This document shows positions 44,882 to 45,984 of a stretch of DNA of 45,984 nt, piece by piece. Positions within the stretch are counted from its first letter, which is position 1, and the number at the start of each line of letters is the position of its first letter. The notes beneath the pieces were generated by a model. The model was given only the letters and a program-made list of their open reading frames with translations, had not been told where the DNA came from and ran no database searches. Source of the DNA: Candidatus Microbacterium stercoravium (GTDB lineage Bacteria > Actinomycetota > Actinomycetes > Actinomycetales > Microbacteriaceae); the NCBI GenBank assembly GCA_019117025.1, contig DXAM01000021.1, forward strand, positions 1 to 45,984, read 5' to 3'. The position numbers and the translations under genes were made by a program.

Positions 44882-44896
44882 GTAAGGCAAACCTAG
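44878..44896. promoter_or_regulatory. IdeR/DtxR iron box
   Basis: TTAGGTAAGGCAAACCTAG matches 16 of 19 positions of the actinobacterial IdeR/DtxR consensus TTAGGTTAGGCTAACCTAA. It is placed to repress the siderophore importer operon under iron-replete conditions. Confidence 0.85.
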
Positions 44897-44984
44897 ATAA
44901 GTCGGCGTGCGGTCGTCGGGAGAAGAAGTCTGCGCACGGGTGAGTGGGCCAGTTCTCGCCTGGTATTGCGCCGCCGCGCCGTGC

Positions 44985-44990
44985 TATCCT
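44985..44990 (+). promoter_or_regulatory. Probable -10 element of rpsA
   Basis: TATCCT, followed by a leader of about 175 nt. No well-spaced -35 is evident; TGGTAT at 44961-44966 is 18 nt away. Confidence 0.4.
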
Positions 44991-45103
44991 GAAGTGTCAC
45001 GCGTGCGCGCGTCGGCTCGTTCGGTCTTCGGATCGGGCGTCAAGACTGCCGCGTGATCAACGAAAACCCCATCCAACCGCTTCGGTTCCCCTTGTGTGAC
45101 GGC

Positions 45104-45120
45104 GCGGGCAGGTCGCCCGC
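45104..45120 (+). other. Hairpin in the rpsA leader
   Basis: GCGGGC (45104-45109) and GCCCGC (45115-45120) with a 5-nt loop, about 50 nt before the rpsA start. A possible structure for control of S1 synthesis. Confidence 0.4.
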
Positions 45121-45172
45121 TCCATCCGGATCCGCAAGCCCGAGATTTCAACCCCTGAAGGCAAACCACTAC

Positions 45173-45984
45173 ATGACTAACGCAACGACCGCCTCGGCCA
45201 CCACGCAGGTCGCGATCAACGACATCGGATCTGCGGAAGACTTCCTGGCCGCGGTCGAGAAGACTCTGAAGTTCTTCAACGACGGCGACATCATCGACGG
45301 AGAGATCGTCAAGATCGACCGCGACGAGGTTCTGCTCGACGTCGGATACAAGACCGAGGGCGTCATCCCCTCGCGTGAGCTGTCCATCAAGCACGATGTG
45401 AACCCCGATGACGTCGTCAACGTGGGCGACCGCATCGAGGCCCTCGTCCTCCAGAAGGAGGACAAGGAAGGCCGACTGATCCTGTCGAAGAAGCGTGCTC
45501 AGTACGAGCGCGCATGGGGCGACGTGGAGCAGGTCAAGGAGAACGACGGTGTCGTCAAGGGCACGGTCATCGAGGTCGTCAAGGGCGGCCTCATCCTCGA
45601 CATCGGCCTCCGCGGCTTCCTGCCGGCCTCGCTCATCGAGCTGCGCCGCGTGCGCGACCTGACGCCGTACCTCGGCCAGGAGCTCGAGGCGAAGATCCTC
45701 GAGCTCGACAAGAACCGCAACAACGTGGTGCTGTCGCGCCGCGCCCTCCTCGAGGAGACGCAGTCGGCGACCCGCGCGCAGTTCCTGGGCGGCCTGCACA
45801 AGGGCCAGGTCCGCAAGGGCCAGGTCTCGTCGATCGTCAACTTCGGTGCGTTCGTCGACCTCGGCGGCGTGGACGGCCTCGTTCACGTGTCCGAGCTCTC
45901 GTGGAAGCACATCGACCACGCCAGCGAGGTCGTCGAGGTGGGCCAGGAGGTCACCGTCGAGGTTCTCGAGGTCGACCTCGACCG
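45173..45984 (+). CDS. rpsA: 30S ribosomal protein S1 (partial, runs off the window)
   Basis: The first 270 codons of S1, open to the right edge. It starts MTNATTASATTQVAINDIGS. Successive S1 RNA-binding repeats follow: the first at about 38-108 (DIIDGEIVKIDRDEVLLDVGYKTEGVIP region), the second at about 125-190 (VVKGGLILDIGLRGFLPASL) and the third from about 210 (GQVSSIVNFGAFVDLGGVDG). A GAAGG about 11 nt upstream is a weak ribosome binding site. S1 binds mRNA on the small subunit. Confidence 0.95.
   Translation, partial: MTNATTASATTQVAINDIGSAEDFLAAVEKTLKFFNDGDIIDGEIVKIDRDEVLLDVGYKTEGVIPSRELSIKHDVNPDDVVNVGDRIEALVLQKEDKEGRLILSKKRAQYERAWGDVEQVKENDGVVKGTVIEVVKGGLILDIGLRGFLPASLIELRRVRDLTPYLGQELEAKILELDKNRNNVVLSRRALLEETQSATRAQFLGGLHKGQVRKGQVSSIVNFGAFVDLGGVDGLVHVSELSWKHIDHASEVVEVGQEVTVEVLEVDLD

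Larger units (their letters stand above)
44820..45172. other. 353-nt gap: iron-regulated promoter and rpsA promoter with leader
   Basis: No gene is supported here. It holds the two overlapping iron-box sequences (44863-44896) serving the leftward importer operon. It also holds the rpsA -10 (44985-44990) and a leader of about 175 nt with one hairpin. Between 44900 and 44980 I see nothing definite. Confidence 0.6.

Noticed and set aside
44984..45919. 311-codon minus-strand reading frame at the right edge
   Set aside because: It lies opposite rpsA, whose S1 repeats are unmistakable. The minus frame has no recognisable features.

Overview
The window is about 46 kb of very GC-rich DNA, densely packed with ordinary-looking chromosomal genes on both strands. 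Gene content and order point to a high-GC Gram-positive actinobacterium, most likely of the Microbacteriaceae (Microbacterium-like). Supporting signs are an actinobacterial-type DapD, a FdxA-DapC pair, AdnAB instead of RecBCD, DUF3107, DUF3117, a UPF0182 protein, a YlbL-type PDZ-Lon protease and a DUF222/HNH protein. I see no rRNA, tRNA, CRISPR array, insertion sequence or prophage. The species cannot be fixed from this alone.

Layout. 1-8.6 kb: typA, a small membrane protein, fdxA-dapC, gltA, the divergent dapD/dapE pair (three steps of the succinylase route to diaminopimelate and lysine) and a PIG-V-like mannosyltransferase. 8.6-16.9 kb: DUF3117 (57 aa), O-methyltransferase/tatB (divergent), an overlapping operon of an MgtE-like CBS protein, DUF1003 and mrp, a general-stress-type membrane protein, aminopeptidase P, a membrane-anchored EEP phosphatase/nuclease and a PHP phosphoesterase. 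16.9-32.1 kb: DEAD-box RNA helicase, ferritin-like protein, DUF3107, adnA-adnB, an APH-fold protein, nudC-uvrD2, an orphan E1-like 'cyclodehydratase' and a DUF2342-type putative metalloprotease. 32.2-38.9 kb: PDZ-Lon protease, UPF0182, LLM-class oxidoreductase, a Pr6Pr membrane protein and an SDR. 39-45 kb: a DUF222/HNH endonuclease and a four-gene iron-siderophore ABC importer with an IdeR/DtxR-type iron box upstream. The window ends inside rpsA.

From memory, the first and second thirds match two separate gene neighbourhoods of Mycobacterium tuberculosis (about Rv1165-Rv1234 and about Rv3193c-Rv3211), joined here near 16.9 kb.

The most systematic signal is regulatory. At least 15 genes have a TANNNT-like -10 hexamer ending exactly 6 or 7 nt before the start codon, with no ribosome binding site, which is the arrangement expected of leaderless mRNAs. 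Several lie back to back in divergent gaps of 26-61 bp. Other points worth a second look are degenerate active sites (AdnA motor and Fe-S motif, APH-like protein, metalloprotease HExxH), a 146-bp convergent overlap of uvrD2 with its neighbour, a perfect DnaA-box consensus in a hairpin, and a possible LexA site at the HNH gene. I did not find a clearly new multi-gene defence or biosynthetic system.
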